The position numbers were made by a program, and so were the translations under genes. 5,907 nt of DNA, from positions 1 through 5,907 of the forward strand of contig JAGQGA010000366.1 in the NCBI GenBank assembly GCA_020432595.1, in the 5' to 3' direction. The stretch comes from Anaerolineales bacterium (GTDB lineage Bacteria; Chloroflexota; Anaerolineae; Promineifilales; Promineifilaceae). This document shows, piece after piece, positions 4,129 to 5,907 of the stretch (positions are counted from its first letter, which is position 1; each line of letters opens with the position of its first letter). A model generated the notes under the pieces. The model had not been told where the DNA came from, ran no database searches, and saw only the letters and a program-made list of their open reading frames with translations.

Positions 4129-5907
4129 ATGATTGTTGGTATGGATTTTGGGACGACGAACTCAGGGATGGCGGTGTACAACGGCCGTTCTGTCACCGTC
4201 CTTCCCCTTGACCCCGATAACGCTAATCCGCGTGTCATTCGCACGGCGCTCTACCTCACCAACGAGCAGGAGATTTTTGTGGGGCGAACGGCCGTTAACC
4301 AATACCTCGACCACCATCTCGGCCGGCCCGTCCGCACCAAAAAAGTATGGATTGGCGAAATCGAAATCTTTGGCGGCGACATGTACTACGTCACCGACGC
4401 CTACTCCTGGGTAGACGTATCCTCACCCGGACGGCTGCTCCTTTCCGTCAAAACCCGACTGCGTGACCAAGATCACCCTGGCACCATCGTCGGCCAATTT
4501 TTCTATGCCCTTGAAGATTTGGTTGCCCTTTACCTGCAAACCACCAAAGTCCGTGCCGAAAAACTGCTGGGGCAAGAGCTAAAAGAAGTGGTGCTGGGGA
4601 GACCCGTCCGCTTTGCCGCCGACCCCGAACATGACCGGCTGGCGCAGGGGCGGCTGCTGCAAGCGGCGTTTCGGGCAGGCTACGAGCGCGTCTACTTCCA
4701 GTATGAGCCAATCGCCGCTGCCTACAGCTATGAAACGACGTTGGACAAAGCGCAAAACGTCCTTGTTTTTGACTTTGGCGGTGGGACGCTTGACCTGACC
4801 GTGATGCGGCTGGGCGACCCAAAAACGCGCCAAGTGTTGGCAACGGGCGGTATCCCCATTGCTGGTGACGTGTTTGATGAGATGGTGGTGCGAGAAAAAA
4901 TGCCGCGCCACTTTGGTGAAGGGTCGCTTTACGGCTCGCGGCGCAAGGCATTAACCATTCCCAAGTGGATTTATGACAACTTTTCTAACTGGCAGACGTT
5001 GCTAGAGTTACAAACGGCCGAAAATCGACGGATGCTGCGCGAAATTGCTCAGACGGCGCAGCGACGGCATGAAGTCGAAGCACTGCTGAGTTTGGTCAGC
5101 ACTAACTACGGCCTCAAAATGTATGACGTAGTGGAGCAGGCCAAACGGCAGCTATCAGAAAAACGTGGTGCAGAAATTCGACTGGATGGCTCCGATTTTA
5201 AGGTACACGATTTTATTACCCGCAGCGAATTTGAGCGGATCATTAAGCGCCACATTGATGCCATTGAGCGCCATTTGCAGGAAACGGTGGCGGCATCGGG
5301 GCTGCGGTCGGAGCAGATTGACGTGGTGATTCGCACCGGCGGTTCGTCGCAAATTCCGGTGTTTGACGAGATGCTGCGCCGCAATTTTGGCGAGGAGAAA
5401 GTGCGGAGTGTGGACACCTTTAGCAGCGTGACGGCGGGACTAGGCGTGATTGCCCATGAGATTGAGCAGGGTACAACGACGCTGCCGAGCCACACGCCTG
5501 CCGATTTGGTGGCTCCACCGCAGGCCAAGGGGTCGCGCCGCAATGTGGCGCAGGCGAATTTAGATCTACTGAAGCTACGAGTGTTGATGCAAGAGGGGGT
5601 AACAACGGCCGTTTCTGCCCGGCACGAAATCGGATTGGTACTGGTTGGCGAGGAAAAGGAGATTAGCGGACGGCCCGTGGTGTTGGAAGAAACGGCCGTT
5701 TCCCTCACCGATCTAAACCTGCCCCACCCCGTTGCTCGCGCCATCACCGCCGACCTCGACGAACAGCTTTTACTGCTCACTTCTTACTATCGCTTTTTGC
5801 TCATCACCCCACGCCAACTATTGGAGCTGCAAACGGCCGGGCTACAGCTACGTGATATGCACCCGCTAGAGGGACGGGAGTCGCTGTGTGGTATTGTGCG
5901 CTGGAAT
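4129..5907 (+). CDS. Hsp70-family (YegD-like) ATPase with C-terminal extension (3' partial)
   Basis: This frame stays open for 593 codons to the window end. The N-terminus GMDFGTTNSGMAVY (4-17) is the Hsp70/actin phosphate-1 loop. GRPVRF (157-162), YEPIAAAY (192-199), DFGGGTLDL (215-223, phosphate 2), AGDVFD (245-250), RTGGSSQIP (402-410, adenosine loop) and SSVTAGLGVIAHE (432-444) follow in family order. They resemble YegD rather than DnaK, including the PKWIYDNF-type insert. So residues 1-448 should bind and hydrolyse ATP. There is no DnaK-type substrate-binding domain. Instead a Pro/charged linker (about 449-480) leads to at least 110 residues I cannot place, with LLITPRQLLEL and GIVRWN near the cut. 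ATG 4129 has AGAGGAAG 9 nt upstream and matches the family start. It is divergent from trhO with a structured leader. Client and partners are unknown. Confidence 0.9.
   Translation, partial: MIVGMDFGTTNSGMAVYNGRSVTVLPLDPDNANPRVIRTALYLTNEQEIFVGRTAVNQYLDHHLGRPVRTKKVWIGEIEIFGGDMYYVTDAYSWVDVSSPGRLLLSVKTRLRDQDHPGTIVGQFFYALEDLVALYLQTTKVRAEKLLGQELKEVVLGRPVRFAADPEHDRLAQGRLLQAAFRAGYERVYFQYEPIAAAYSYETTLDKAQNVLVFDFGGGTLDLTVMRLGDPKTRQVLATGGIPIAGDVFDEMVVREKMPRHFGEGSLYGSRRKALTIPKWIYDNFSNWQTLLELQTAENRRMLREIAQTAQRRHEVEALLSLVSTNYGLKMYDVVEQAKRQLSEKRGAEIRLDGSDFKVHDFITRSEFERIIKRHIDAIERHLQETVAASGLRSEQIDVVIRTGGSSQIPVFDEMLRRNFGEEKVRSVDTFSSVTAGLGVIAHEIEQGTTTLPSHTPADLVAPPQAKGSRRNVAQANLDLLKLRVLMQEGVTTAVSARHEIGLVLVGEEKEISGRPVVLEETAVSLTDLNLPHPVARAITADLDEQLLLLTSYYRFLLITPRQLLELQTAGLQLRDMHPLEGRESLCGIVRWN

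Larger units (their letters stand above)
384..5700. repeat. Iterated palindrome AACGGCCGTT, nine exact copies
   Basis: Exact copies lie at 384-393, 1970-1979, 2853-2862, 3197-3206, 3703-3712, 4180-4189, 4287-4296, 5604-5613 and 5691-5700. One-mismatch or half copies occur at 9-18 (AGCGGCCGTT), 951-958, 5013-5020 and 5832-5839. Uniform base composition predicts about 0.006 exact copies in this length. Eight are inside genes, six of them read as Thr-Ala-Val (ACG GCC GTT), and one forms the centre of a terminator. The HNH and phasin genes have none. It resembles the highly iterated palindromes of cyanobacteria in pattern, not in sequence. Confidence 0.85.

Noticed and set aside
4133..4414. 93-codon plus frame starting four bases after the Hsp70 start
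   Set aside because: It is out of frame with the Hsp70 reading, which gives the phosphate-1 motif from residue 4. The alternative product is Thr/Ser/Pro-rich.
4448..4951. 167-codon minus-strand open frame
   Set aside because: Antisense to the conserved ATPase core. Its product is low-complexity Ala/Arg/Pro with no ribosome site.
5106..5780. 224-codon minus-strand open frame
   Set aside because: It lies wholly opposite the Hsp70-like gene, whose plus-strand translation has all family motifs in order. The minus product is Ser/Arg-rich with no recognisable domain.

Overview
The window reads as a piece of bacterial chromosome at moderate G+C, most likely from the Chloroflexota (Anaerolineae/Caldilineae-like). 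That placement is an inference from the mix of genes: an acyl-CoA-type regulator with a degenerate ImmA/IrrE domain, a stand-alone HNH protein, a PHA-type phasin and a YegD-like Hsp70. A tRNA without an encoded CCA end fits but does not prove it. No mobile element, CRISPR array or phage gene is visible. A 10-bp palindrome, AACGGCCGTT, recurs nine times across genes and spacers.

Layout, left to right. 1-1077 (+) is the C-terminal part of a ScfR/RamB-like transcription regulator. 1078-1425 has no protein gene. It holds a promoter with an operator-like inverted repeat in its spacer, a possible short structured RNA ending in a terminator, a tRNA-Gln(TTG) gene with an unusual G3-U70 wobble pair, and a hairpin. 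1426-1950 (+) is a small HNH endonuclease-family protein. A perfect 32-bp palindrome then serves as a likely bidirectional terminator facing the convergent phasin gene (2037-2474, -). The phasin has a very good sigma70-type promoter carrying two copies of a TGACGC-N3-GCGTCA operator. Divergent from it is a PaaI-like thioesterase (2638-3057, +), which meets tRNA uridine hydroxylase trhO (3064-3951, -) tail to tail with only 6 bp between them. The trhO upstream region is shared with a divergent Hsp70-family gene (4129 to the window end, +). That gene has a structured, attenuator-like leader and a C-terminal extension beyond the usual YegD-type ATPase.

Functional reading. The regulator fragment, phasin and thioesterase all belong to families tied to acyl-CoA or polyhydroxyalkanoate metabolism, so they could form a loose storage/acyl-CoA theme. 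They are separate transcription units, so this is only suggestive. tRNA-Gln, TrhO (wobble-uridine modification) and the Hsp70 are translation or proteostasis functions. No single multi-gene system is evident. The most unusual signals are the iterated palindrome, the twin-operator phasin promoter, the G3-U70 tRNA-Gln, the Hsp70 leader and the Hsp70 C-terminal extension.
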